This document shows, piece after piece, positions 8,903-16,887 of a stretch of DNA of 46,962 nt. The notes under the pieces are model-generated. The model was not told the origin of the DNA. It did not search any database and saw only the letters and a program-made list of their open reading frames with translations. Where the stretch lies: positions 1 through 46,962 of the forward strand of contig CABXDN010000009.1 of NCBI GenBank assembly GCA_902511005.1, read 5' to 3'. Within the stretch, counting starts at the first letter, position 1; each line of letters begins with the position of its first letter. The position numbers and the translations under genes are program-made. Origin of the DNA: an uncultured Candidatus Poseidoniales archaeon. GTDB taxonomy: Archaea; Thermoplasmatota; Poseidoniia; Poseidoniales; Thalassarchaeaceae.

Positions 8903-9780
8903 AGAATCTGAGGCCAATTAAAATGAATATTATTTAAAATCTCGGAAACTTGACCTTCTGAATATCCATTTTTAATTAACAAACTAGATAATTGCTGTGT
9001 TCTTTTAGGTATTGTCTTAGGACCTAGCACTGCTCCAGGTCTTTTTTCATCATCTAGGAAATCTGTCTCCATTCCCCAATATGAATTAGACATTGGTAGT
9101 GTTTCAACAATCTTTGATATACTGTCCTTCCCTACACTTACTGTTACGCTTAAACCATGAGTAAATTCTTCACTTATATTTGCAGGAGCATAGTGCCTTA
9201 TTGCAAGATGCCTAGATAATTTAGCTTTGTCACAAAGTATTGCAAGATCTGAATATGTTTTTTCACCATTATCTTCCACGTGTAATTGTATACTTGTTTT
9301 TGCTTCTGCTGCTAATTTCATTATTTTTAGTAATAAATCATTAGATGCATCCCATATTTCATCACTTACTGGATAATGAGGGCGGCCAACTTCTCCCAAA
9401 CACATCGCATGCCCGGATGAAATATATTCTAATGCAATCTTAACTGCCTGGAGATGAAGAGAACTAGATTTTTCTAAACCCATAGTATGGATTTGATGCT
9501 CCCATGCCACTGGATGAGGGCCAAGTATCACAGAGACAGTGATTCCAAATTTATTACGCACTTCTGTAGCCATTTCTAAGGTGTTTTGATATGCTTTTCT
9601 ATAATCAGAGGGGGTCTTAGGGAGATTAGAGAAATCAGGTTTGTGTACCAGATTAATGGCGGTGCCACCTGAAATAATAAATTCATTAACTGCTTCAAAA
9701 AAACGATTTTTACGATCAAGATGCATGTGTTGGTCTAATATCGGGCCTATCCATCGACCATTCTGAAACATATTCCTCAC
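8887..9780 (-). CDS. TatD-family metal-dependent hydrolase
   Basis: This is a TIM-barrel amidohydrolase-superfamily protein of the TatD nuclease type. The metal ligands are visible: H18-x-H20 in DQHMHLD, Glu130 in CLGEVGRPHYPV, His167 in IQLHVED, His196 in IRHYAP and Asp240 in MGMETDF-like context (WGMETDF). The length of 297 residues is a little above the family average. TatD members are 3'-5' exonucleases or related phosphoesterases, so a DNA or RNA end-processing role is plausible but the substrate is not shown. Its start overlaps the stop of the upstream TBP-like gene by four bases (ATGA type), indicating translational coupling. Confidence 0.8.
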   Translation of the reverse strand: MRNMFQNGRWIGPILDQHMHLDRKNRFFEAVNEFIISGGTAINLVHKPDFSNLPKTPSDYRKAYQNTLEMATEVRNKFGITVSVILGPHPVAWEHQIHTMGLEKSSSLHLQAVKIALEYISSGHAMCLGEVGRPHYPVSDEIWDASNDLLLKIMKLAAEAKTSIQLHVEDNGEKTYSDLAILCDKAKLSRHLAIRHYAPANISEEFTHGLSVTVSVGKDSISKIVETLPMSNSYWGMETDFLDDEKRPGAVLGPKTIPKRTQQLSSLLIKNGYSEGQVSEILNNIHFNWPQILYSIK

Positions 9781-10304
9781 GCCAATGCGCCTTCATCATC
9801 TAATTGTGATGACCAATGTCTTATCGCCATTTCAGCAATTCTCTTGGAAGTTTGTTTGAGAATTACACCATGGCCGTTATTGAATAATAAAATTGTACAC
9901 TTATGCCTTTCTGCATTTATTCTTAAGGCTCCCATTCGATCATCATAATTAATTTCAGAGAATCTGTCCGCTGCTAAATCCATCAATACTGCTCTACCTA
10001 TTGAAAAACGGATAATCATTTCTCCTGAATCCACAATTAACCATTCATCGGACATTCCTAATGTCAATAATAATTCTTGAACCGCGAGGCGGGCAACTTC
10101 ACTTCTTGATATTCCATGAACTAAAACGGATCCTTCAGGCTCAATTACTAATGTCGCATGAGGATTTTCATGAATTATAACTACATATTCACCTGATAAC
10201 ACACCATTCGCTAAACGAACTGCTTCATCTTGATTTATTGGTTCTGATGAAGTAAAACGAAAAGTCTGTGTTTCAATATCTAAATTTATTTTTGTTGTAT
10301 CCAT
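9777..10304 (-). CDS. TATA-binding-protein-like two-repeat protein (proposed)
   Basis: This 175-residue protein has two internally similar halves. The core TLVIEPEGSVLVHG (51-64) followed by a helix to residue 83 is repeated as TILLFNNGHGVILK (137-150) followed by a helix to 169, a spacing of 86 residues. This is the pattern and spacing of the TBP saddle repeats ('P.ttliF.sGkiv.tGaks..ea..A...i...L'). In repeat 1 the position of a DNA-intercalating Phe appears to be Glu; in repeat 2 a Phe is kept (Phe141). The basic DNA-facing residues of classical TBP are not obvious. It may be a diverged TBP paralogue or a protein that reuses the fold. It is two bases after the upstream gene and coupled to the TatD gene. 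Confidence 0.5.
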   Translation of the reverse strand: MDTTKINLDIETQTFRFTSSEPINQDEAVRLANGVLSGEYVVIIHENPHATLVIEPEGSVLVHGISRSEVARLAVQELLLTLGMSDEWLIVDSGEMIIRFSIGRAVLMDLAADRFSEINYDDRMGALRINAERHKCTILLFNNGHGVILKQTSKRIAEMAIRHWSSQLDDEGALA

Positions 10305-10306
10305 AT

Positions 10307-11104
10307 TTATTCCTCCGAATTTATTAATTCAATATCCAAACAAGAACCAATTGCCTTCTTTATCGAGGACAACCAAGCTTGATGGATAGGTACCAACAAA
10401 GTAGTCTCCTGAGCTTCAGTATCATCAACCCTACTATTGTGTAGGTCTCTTAATGCACCTCTTATTCGAGAAACAAATCTATTATCTCTCAAAGCAATTA
10501 ATTCTTCAGAAATACCTCGCTGCTCTTCTATCCACCATGTCGCCGCTGATGCGGATGCTGCACCTAGGTCTGCATTAACAAATTTAGAAACTGAAATTGA
10601 ACCGATTGCATTTGTTCTTATTTTTTTCCAACGCCGACCTGTTGTTAAAGTCAAGATTAAATTAGAATAAGTCACTTGTTGATCTGCACTATCTATCTGC
10701 CATTCAACCCATTTTTCATCATCAAGACTCGGTTCAATAGCATAAACTGGAATTCCCCCTCTTGAGTTCTGAGCATGTAAAAGTAAACGTATCTGTTCGG
10801 GATCAGGAATCATCGGCCCATCTACATCTAATTCATTCAAATCACTCATTAATCTTCCAAGTACAGTTCCTGATGCAATCGCAGAATCACGATGAACTCC
10901 TGGGCTTTCCTTTTCTTGTTCTGCTTCAACTATCCACGACTTCAGATCTATTGATGAGGTCATAAATGCAATTCCATGAAAACTAGAATGTGATCTTAAT
11001 TTAGAAGGCATGCGTAAACATGGAATATGCGGCCAAAAGATGATTTTACCACCCTCTGGGTCTTTGAAATGATATTCATCCCATACTAACTCCGGCATCT
11101 CCAT
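10307..11104 (-). CDS. Conserved-looking protein of unknown function, first gene of the TBP-like/TatD operon
   Basis: I do not recognise a family for this 265-residue soluble protein. It is acidic overall, has no signal peptide or membrane segment, and contains an Ala-rich helix (ADLGAASASAATWW) and a probable C-terminal helical region. The start codon sits in CCATGG-like context shortly after an AT-rich upstream region. Two bases separate its stop from the TBP-like gene, so the three genes on this strand look like one transcript. The context suggests a nucleic-acid-related role, but that is inference only. Confidence 0.65.
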   Translation of the reverse strand: MEMPELVWDEYHFKDPEGGKIIFWPHIPCLRMPSKLRSHSSFHGIAFMTSSIDLKSWIVEAEQEKESPGVHRDSAIASGTVLGRLMSDLNELDVDGPMIPDPEQIRLLLHAQNSRGGIPVYAIEPSLDDEKWVEWQIDSADQQVTYSNLILTLTTGRRWKKIRTNAIGSISVSKFVNADLGAASASAATWWIEEQRGISEELIALRDNRFVSRIRGALRDLHNSRVDDTEAQETTLLVPIHQAWLSSIKKAIGSCLDIELINSEE

Positions 11105-11217
11105 GGCTACCCGAAACAGTACTCAGGATTGAATACAACGGTTCGAAAATGAGTTATTTTCGTAAAAACAATATGATGGTTTCAAGTTTGATGAGTGTTT
11201 GAGAGGACTTGATAGAC

Positions 11218-11667
11218 ATGAATGAGGCCTACTCTACAGACCCAGTAATACAACTAAATGAGGTGTTCCCCGGAGACACCAATGCTCTAGATACATTATT
11301 TGGAGGGAAACTAATGGCGATAATGGATACCGCTGCTGGAATGGCAGCTTCTAAGTTTGCTCATAGGAATTTTGTCACCGTATCAGTAGATGCACTAAAA
11401 TTTAGAAGACCTGCATATCAGGGAGATGTAATTCGCACCACTGCAAAAGTTGTTTGGACCTCGCCAAGGACTGCTGGTATACACGTCATATCTTGTAGAT
11501 TATCAAGGTCAGAATGGATTGGGGAAGAAATTTGCTCTGGTTTCTTTTTTATGGTTGCAATAGATAGAGATATGAAAGCAATTAATATACCTCAATTCAA
11601 ACCAAAAACTGATGAAGAAAATGATTTGTGGAATGCTGCTCAAAGAGCTAGAGAAGCTATGAGTTGA
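11218..11667 (+). CDS. Acyl-CoA thioesterase, hotdog fold (YciA/BFIT type)
   Basis: This enzyme should hydrolyse acyl-CoA thioesters to free acid and CoA. The hotdog signature is clear: the LFGGKLMAIMDTAAGMAA helix, with the Asp that activates water, then the strands VTVSVDALKFRRPAYQGDVI and GIHVISCRLSR. The 149-residue length fits a single hotdog domain working as a dimer or hexamer. I prefer the ATG at 11218 over the TTG at 11209 because GAGAGG lies 11 bases before it but only two bases before the TTG. It is divergent from the TBP-like operon and followed by the SelB-like gene. Confidence 0.87.
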   Translation: MNEAYSTDPVIQLNEVFPGDTNALDTLFGGKLMAIMDTAAGMAASKFAHRNFVTVSVDALKFRRPAYQGDVIRTTAKVVWTSPRTAGIHVISCRLSRSEWIGEEICSGFFFMVAIDRDMKAINIPQFKPKTDEENDLWNAAQRAREAMS

Positions 11668-11706
11668 ATATAACGATAACTTTGTCACCGTTCCTTTCAA
11701 CAAGGG

Positions 11707-12699
11707 ATGGCTATTCGGATATTTGTGCCTGTACTCAATATTGCCTTTGTTGGTTCGGAAAATCTTGCAAGAAATATCGCTAAAAAAGGAGATGTTAGAG
11801 ATATTGAATCTTATGTATTCAAAGAAGAAAGAGATGGCGTCACACAAATAATTTCATTACTAAGGCCACTTAAACATCCTGAGAAAATAAGACCTTTACT
11901 CTCAGTACTAAATGTAGCTAAAGTTGGAATTATTGAGGTTTCTAAAGTAGATGCATCGTTGGGAGAGATCTGTGTATCCTTTGGCTGCGCAGGGATAAAA
12001 AAAGGATTGATAATAATAAATCCTGAATCAGGAGGATGGGTTGATCCAGACCAAGTGAAAATGATTATCCAACAATCAGGGCTAAAAGATTGGGAACTGT
12101 TTGAAAAGGTACCGGATGAACATAAAATTCGTGAAAAGCTATTTTCTTTAATTGAATATAAAAAAGAAAATGAAGGAAGTTTAATTGTACCTGTCGATCA
12201 ACATTTCAATGTTAAAGGAGTTGGTTTAGTAGCAATTGGATACGTACAATCTGGTTCAGTATCTAAACATGATACAATACAGGTTTTACCAGCGGGGGAA
12301 AATGGGATTGTTCGGAGCCTACAAGTAATGGATGATGATGTAGAAATCGCTGTATCAGGAGATAGAGTAGGTTTAGCATTAAGAAACCTCAGAGAAGAAG
12401 CTTTACACAGAGGTTGTATGGTAACACATTTAGATTCAGGTGCATTGATTAAGAATACTGAATCTACTTTTGAAATCAAGAAAGCACCATTCCAAAAGCG
12501 AGAGTTAGAGATTGGTGACGTTATACATGCAGCGGTAGATATGCAATTTGTAGTTGGAAGGATTACCGATAAAGAGAAATCAATTGTAACTGTTGATTGG
12601 GAGGTACCTCTATGGACAAGGCAAGAACAAAGTCCCCCGATAATTATCTGTCAATTAGATGCCATGCCGATGCGTATCATTGGCACCACTATTTTTTAA
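11707..12699 (+). CDS. SelB-like protein (aSelBL type) with a degenerate G domain
   Basis: Domain II of the EF-Tu/SelB fold is clear from about residue 158: LIVPVDQHFNVKGVG, then VRSLQVMDDDVEIAVSGDRVGLAL, and a domain-III-like C-terminus. The N-terminal 150 residues occupy the place of the GTPase domain, but the P-loop GHVDHGKT is replaced by FVGSENLARNIAKKG and the G3 motif is missing. Only a VSKVDA remnant recalls NKxD, so GTP binding is unlikely. This matches the archaeal SelB-like family known to have lost GTPase motifs. Members occur in archaea that lack selenocysteine, and their function is unsettled. No Sec machinery is seen nearby. Confidence 0.82.
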   Translation: MAIRIFVPVLNIAFVGSENLARNIAKKGDVRDIESYVFKEERDGVTQIISLLRPLKHPEKIRPLLSVLNVAKVGIIEVSKVDASLGEICVSFGCAGIKKGLIIINPESGGWVDPDQVKMIIQQSGLKDWELFEKVPDEHKIREKLFSLIEYKKENEGSLIVPVDQHFNVKGVGLVAIGYVQSGSVSKHDTIQVLPAGENGIVRSLQVMDDDVEIAVSGDRVGLALRNLREEALHRGCMVTHLDSGALIKNTESTFEIKKAPFQKRELEIGDVIHAAVDMQFVVGRITDKEKSIVTVDWEVPLWTRQEQSPPIIICQLDAMPMRIIGTTIF

Positions 12700-12792
12700 A
12701 AAACGGCGAGATACAAAACATACGCGAAGAGACTAGTTTGTCGGGTCAACGAACCGAGTTATTATATCGTCAAAGAGTCGCTCGCGTGCTGG

Positions 12793-14514
12793 ATGCACAC
12801 GTTCGGGCTTAATGCCCGACCGGATGAGGGAGAGTCGGCACTGTTCGGCAACCTCTCTTTGGTTGGGATAGGGGGTAAATTCAGAATCACCATTACTCAG
12901 CGTCAGCTGGTTTTATCAAATAGCCTAAAAAAGGGTATAAGACTTGATTTAGCTTCTATTTCTAGAACTAGAAGTATAGATATTCCAAAAGTCCCTGGGG
13001 GAGTTGCATTATGGGGGGGAGCCGCCTGTTACTTAGGTGCTACAGCATTAATTCCGCCTCTTGGATATGCTGTCTCAATTCTAGGTGCCAGTGCAGTAAT
13101 CTCATACTTTAGATTCAAAAATCCTGCACTAGTAATTGAAACTAATATTGGAGACCGGCACATAATACAATCGAAGTTAAATGATCAAGAAACTCTATTG
13201 AAAATAGAAATGATGATTCAAAAAGTGAGTAATGGGCAATCGGTTGCAGAAGCAAAAGCATCTTTGGAAAGAGAATTTAGAAGTATAAACTCGATAATAG
13301 AACCGAAAGGGCTCCTTAGTGCACCAAAGATAGAAGAAATAAATATAAATATTGAGAGTCAGATTAAGCCTATACAAGATTATATTGAACCTCAAGTCGC
13401 GGTAAATAGAGTACAGCCTGAGGTAAATATTCCGCTTTTTGGAATTCAAGAACCGACTATAGACACAGATTTTAATACATATATGGATTTTAATGATAAT
13501 AGGCAAGATATTTCTGAAAAAACTTCGGCATATCAACAAACATGGGGTAGAAATGAACCATCATGGTATAATGAGAAAAAAACAGAAAGTCATACTGAAT
13601 TCGATACAGAGAATGTGAATTCTGATATGTTTGGTTTTGAATCCGGAGGTATGTTTGATGCAGATCCTGCCCCCTCTTCATCAACAGAACCTGTGAATTA
13701 TTCTCCACCACCTACGCAACAATCACCATATTCTGTACCTGAACAATACATTGACCAACAGAATAAAAATAATGATTCTGAAGTCTCAATCTTTGGATTA
13801 TACAGTACGGAAACAGAGATACGCGAAAGATCAATGTCGAGTGCAGAAATGATAAAGTCAGCTAACGGATTAAAACGTAGTCCAATGAATAATTATCAGA
13901 ATGGTCTATTGCCAGCACCAACCGATGAAGCTGTTAGAATCGAATGTAAACCAGGATTGGTAAAAAAGGCTAGAGCTCAACAATCATTACGAAGAGAAGC
14001 ACAAATTAATGCTGCATTACCTGAGCCCACTGACTTAGGGGAATTCCCTGGATTATTGAAAATTGCTCATTCACTCGGAGATGGGCGACTAGTACTAAGA
14101 AAACCACCAGTTAAAAAGAGAAGATTAACCATACTTGAGAGAATTTTAGTACCTCGATCTCGCAATTACATGGATGAAAAACCAAGTTATTCCTCTGAAT
14201 ATGGTGACCCCGATGGAATCGAAATAAATGAAAAATCGAGATTTCAGACTCAACAGCACCTAAGACTTAGAAGTGATCAGGAACATCAAGCAGATAGTGC
14301 GAATAATAGAATTTTAAATAAAAATAATACTAAGCCATCTCTATCTGGAAGAGATGCTATGGAACAAGTAGTAAATCGTGTTTCAAGAGGCGAAGAACAT
14401 AGCCCTACTGTATTGATTGCTGAAGAACAACCCATGTTGAAATTCAATCAAATGCGTAGAACTTCGAATAAAGATGACTCAGGACATGTAAGAGGTATCA
14501 GAAGATTAGAATAA
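12793..14514 (+). CDS. Membrane protein with PH-like N-terminus and long low-complexity tail, unknown function
   Basis: A 573-residue protein. Residues 20-70 form beta-strand-like sequence (GKFRITITQRQLVLSNSL) resembling a bacterial PH domain. Two adjacent hydrophobic segments follow at about 70-105, then a short strand/helix unit to about residue 150. The remaining 420 residues are rich in Glu, Asn, Pro, Ser and Gln and look disordered, with a basic patch near residues 430-460 (KPPVKKRRLTILERILVPRSR). The start is uncertain: no Shine-Dalgarno sequence is seen, and a small hairpin overlaps codons 4-9. I know of no named family for the whole. Confidence 0.72.
   Translation: MHTFGLNARPDEGESALFGNLSLVGIGGKFRITITQRQLVLSNSLKKGIRLDLASISRTRSIDIPKVPGGVALWGGAACYLGATALIPPLGYAVSILGASAVISYFRFKNPALVIETNIGDRHIIQSKLNDQETLLKIEMMIQKVSNGQSVAEAKASLEREFRSINSIIEPKGLLSAPKIEEININIESQIKPIQDYIEPQVAVNRVQPEVNIPLFGIQEPTIDTDFNTYMDFNDNRQDISEKTSAYQQTWGRNEPSWYNEKKTESHTEFDTENVNSDMFGFESGGMFDADPAPSSSTEPVNYSPPPTQQSPYSVPEQYIDQQNKNNDSEVSIFGLYSTETEIRERSMSSAEMIKSANGLKRSPMNNYQNGLLPAPTDEAVRIECKPGLVKKARAQQSLRREAQINAALPEPTDLGEFPGLLKIAHSLGDGRLVLRKPPVKKRRLTILERILVPRSRNYMDEKPSYSSEYGDPDGIEINEKSRFQTQQHLRLRSDQEHQADSANNRILNKNNTKPSLSGRDAMEQVVNRVSRGEEHSPTVLIAEEQPMLKFNQMRRTSNKDDSGHVRGIRRLE
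12803..12819 (+). other. Perfect 6-bp hairpin at the start of the PH-like membrane protein gene
   Basis: TCGGGC and GCCCGA flank a five-base loop TTAAT. It lies within the first ten codons of the gene in a locally GC-richer stretch (about 12700-12850), which differs from the AT-rich surroundings. It may affect translation start, or it may mean that the real 5' end of the gene lies elsewhere. Confidence 0.4.
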
Positions 14515-14515
14515 A

Positions 14516-15478
14516 TTACAGGCCGACAATTCTTCTAAATCTATCTAATCTTGCATGATATAATCCGCGCTGAATTTTAGAGATACTAGAAGTACCTAAG
14601 CCACCTATAGTGAAAGATGCTGTAACTGTCGCGTGAACTAAAGCATTCCGAATAGTATCAATATCATTCAGTGCCCCTACCCTCCCTGATATGTTTGCTA
14701 AAAATGCACCAGCAAATGAATCGCCGCATCCTGTTGGGTCGGCAACATTAGCTATCGGATAAGCAGGTAGGGCAATAAATCCAAATGGGAACTTAGCAAG
14801 TACTCCACTACTTCCTCTCTTAACAATTATACAACGCGGACCAGACCCTGCCGACTCTCCGCCGTACAAAGCTGAACCCGACTGAAGAGAACTAATAGCA
14901 CGTGGAAGAACATCATCACTTGCGATAGCACAGACTTCTTCTTCATTCAGAATTGCAATATCGACTTTACGAAGGGCTTCTGAAAGTGTTTTTTTCTCTT
15001 CCTCTATCCATAACATAAACGAATCAAGGGCTGTAATTACTGCGCTCGGGCATTGATCTAATACCGAAACTTGAGTTGCAGGATGAGTATTAGCACAGAA
15101 TAAGACTTCAGGGGTTCGCCACGATTCTGGTATTTCGGGATTGAAGTTTTCTAATACGTTGACATCTGTAGAAATTGTTTCAGCATTTTCCATAGAACCT
15201 TGATATTTACCAGACCAACGAAATGTATCACCATTTCGCATTACTACTCCTGCAAGATTTAATCCTGAAGATTCTAGTTTTAATTGATCAGAAGTAGAAA
15301 AATCCTGTCCAACAGCACTTACAATGCCTATTTTAGGGATTTTTTGAGTATCGTCTATGCTATGGAAAGCTGCTGATAACCCAGCATATGTGGCTGCGCC
15401 CCCTAATAGGTCCGAACCCTCTGCTTCGGGAGTTGATATGTCGTCATAACCAATACTTCCAACAATCACTATTTCCAA
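14516..15478 (-). CDS. PfkB-family carbohydrate/nucleoside kinase
   Basis: A ribokinase-fold kinase of 320 residues. The N-terminal GG motif of the substrate lid appears in DLLGGAATYAGL. The C-terminal PfkB signature ADPTGCGDSFAGAFLAN carries the anion hole and the catalytic Asp. Known archaeal relatives phosphorylate sugars or nucleosides (ribose, adenosine, cytidine, guanosine), and the substrate cannot be told from these motifs. It starts 12 bases after the biotin carboxylase stop on the same strand, so co-transcription is likely, but no shared pathway is evident. Its stop is one base from the stop of the convergent membrane gene. Confidence 0.87.
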   Translation of the reverse strand: MEIVIVGSIGYDDISTPEAEGSDLLGGAATYAGLSAAFHSIDDTQKIPKIGIVSAVGQDFSTSDQLKLESSGLNLAGVVMRNGDTFRWSGKYQGSMENAETISTDVNVLENFNPEIPESWRTPEVLFCANTHPATQVSVLDQCPSAVITALDSFMLWIEEEKKTLSEALRKVDIAILNEEEVCAIASDDVLPRAISSLQSGSALYGGESAGSGPRCIIVKRGSSGVLAKFPFGFIALPAYPIANVADPTGCGDSFAGAFLANISGRVGALNDIDTIRNALVHATVTASFTIGGLGTSSISKIQRGLYHARLDRFRRIVGL

Positions 15479-15490
15479 AATACTCCCCCT

Positions 15491-16828
15491 TCATAACAAG
15501 TTTTTATGTTCTTCGAGATAGTGTATAGTAATATTTCTTTTACGGAAGTCGTCTTCTGATAAAATCGCTTGATGTAGTGGAATCAAAGTATCTACGCCCA
15601 ATAGCTTTGTCTCAGATAAAGCAGCTTTCAATTTTGCAATAGATTCATCCCTAGAAGGTGCCCAAACAATTAATTTCGCTAACAGACTATCAAATGAAGA
15701 AGGCATGTCGTAACCAGTATAAGCGTGAGTATCAATTCTCACCCCAGGGCCGCCTGGCCAATGGCATTCCCATAATTTGCCAGGAGATGGGGCTAAAGTA
15801 ACAGGGTTTTCTGCATTTAACCTAACTTGTATGGCATGACCATTGATACTAATATCATCCTGCTTCAACCTTATTTCTTCGCCTGATGCAACCCTTATAC
15901 CCAGAGATACTAAATCTGTCCCAGTAATCATTTCTGTAACTGTATGCTCGACTTGTACTCTGGGGTTGACTTCTAAAAAATAAAATTCCCCGTTAGAATC
16001 CCTGAGAAACTCGAAAGTAGCTAATCCACAGTATCCCACTGCCTTAGCGCCTTCAACTACTTTATTGCCGATTTCTTCTCTTACTTCTTCAGACAACCAA
16101 GGGCCTTCTTCGAGTATTTTCTGATGCCTTCTTTGGATTGAACAAAATCTTTCACCAAAATGAATCGCATCTTTACCATCACCCAAAACTTGGAATTCAA
16201 TATGCTGTGCACCTTCGATAAACTTCTCTAAAAAAACTCTATCATCGCCGAAAGCAGAGAGTGCACGACCTTGACAAAGTTGCATCGCAGACTCAAACTC
16301 GTTAGAAGATTCAACCACTTGCATACCTATGCCACCTCCTCCTGCTGCCGCTTTTATGATTACAGGAAAACCAATTTCTTCAGCGATTATTGATGCTTCT
16401 TCTGGATTTGATATTGGACCGGGTGAACCCCTAGCAATAGGGAGACCCGCTTTTGACATTGCCTCCCTAGCAGTGATTTTATCACCTAATAATTGAAGAA
16501 CTTCTGGACTAGGACCAATGAAAGTTATTCCCTCTTCAGAAAGTCTCCTCGCAAAGGTAGGATTTTCGGCAAGAAAACCATAACCTGGATGGACTGCATC
16601 GGCTCCTACCTCTTTGGCGGCCGCAACAATTGCTTCGATATCTAAGTAAGATGCTAGAGGGTCATCACGAGGGATATATACGGATTCATCAGCCAACCTT
16701 ACTGGAGTCGAAATCCTATCCTCTCGACCATGTATCATTACTGCCTCTATACCTAAAGAATGTAGCGAGCGAAGAATTCGTAGAGCGATTTCTCCACGAT
16801 TTGCAATGAGGACTCTTCTGAACATCAT
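15491..16828 (-). CDS. accC: Biotin carboxylase subunit of an acyl-CoA carboxylase
   Basis: This subunit carboxylates biotin on its carrier protein using ATP and bicarbonate, the first half-reaction of acetyl/propionyl-CoA carboxylase. The sequence opens with RRVLIANRGEIALRILR, followed by HPGYGFLAENP, the glycine-rich ATP-grasp loop KAAAGGGGIGMQ, and the EVNPRVQVEHTVTE active-site block. The C-terminal biotin-carboxylase domain ends at residue 445. There is no fused biotin-carrier domain, and no carboxyltransferase or BCCP gene is present in the window. The partner subunits must be elsewhere. Confidence 0.94.
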   Translation of the reverse strand: MMFRRVLIANRGEIALRILRSLHSLGIEAVMIHGREDRISTPVRLADESVYIPRDDPLASYLDIEAIVAAAKEVGADAVHPGYGFLAENPTFARRLSEEGITFIGPSPEVLQLLGDKITAREAMSKAGLPIARGSPGPISNPEEASIIAEEIGFPVIIKAAAGGGGIGMQVVESSNEFESAMQLCQGRALSAFGDDRVFLEKFIEGAQHIEFQVLGDGKDAIHFGERFCSIQRRHQKILEEGPWLSEEVREEIGNKVVEGAKAVGYCGLATFEFLRDSNGEFYFLEVNPRVQVEHTVTEMITGTDLVSLGIRVASGEEIRLKQDDISINGHAIQVRLNAENPVTLAPSPGKLWECHWPGGPGVRIDTHAYTGYDMPSSFDSLLAKLIVWAPSRDESIAKLKAALSETKLLGVDTLIPLHQAILSEDDFRKRNITIHYLEEHKNLL

Positions 16829-16887
16829 TCTTTGGCAACGAAAGGCACACTATGATTGCATCGGAAAAAAAAACCTAAATTTAACAA

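Noticed and set aside
11707-12699. True selenocysteine-specific elongation factor
   Set aside because: The GTP-binding P-loop and G3 motifs are absent and no selenocysteine genes accompany it.
12597-12812. 71-codon frame overlapping the end of the SelB-like gene
   Set aside because: It lies mostly inside a clear gene in another frame and has no recognisable content.
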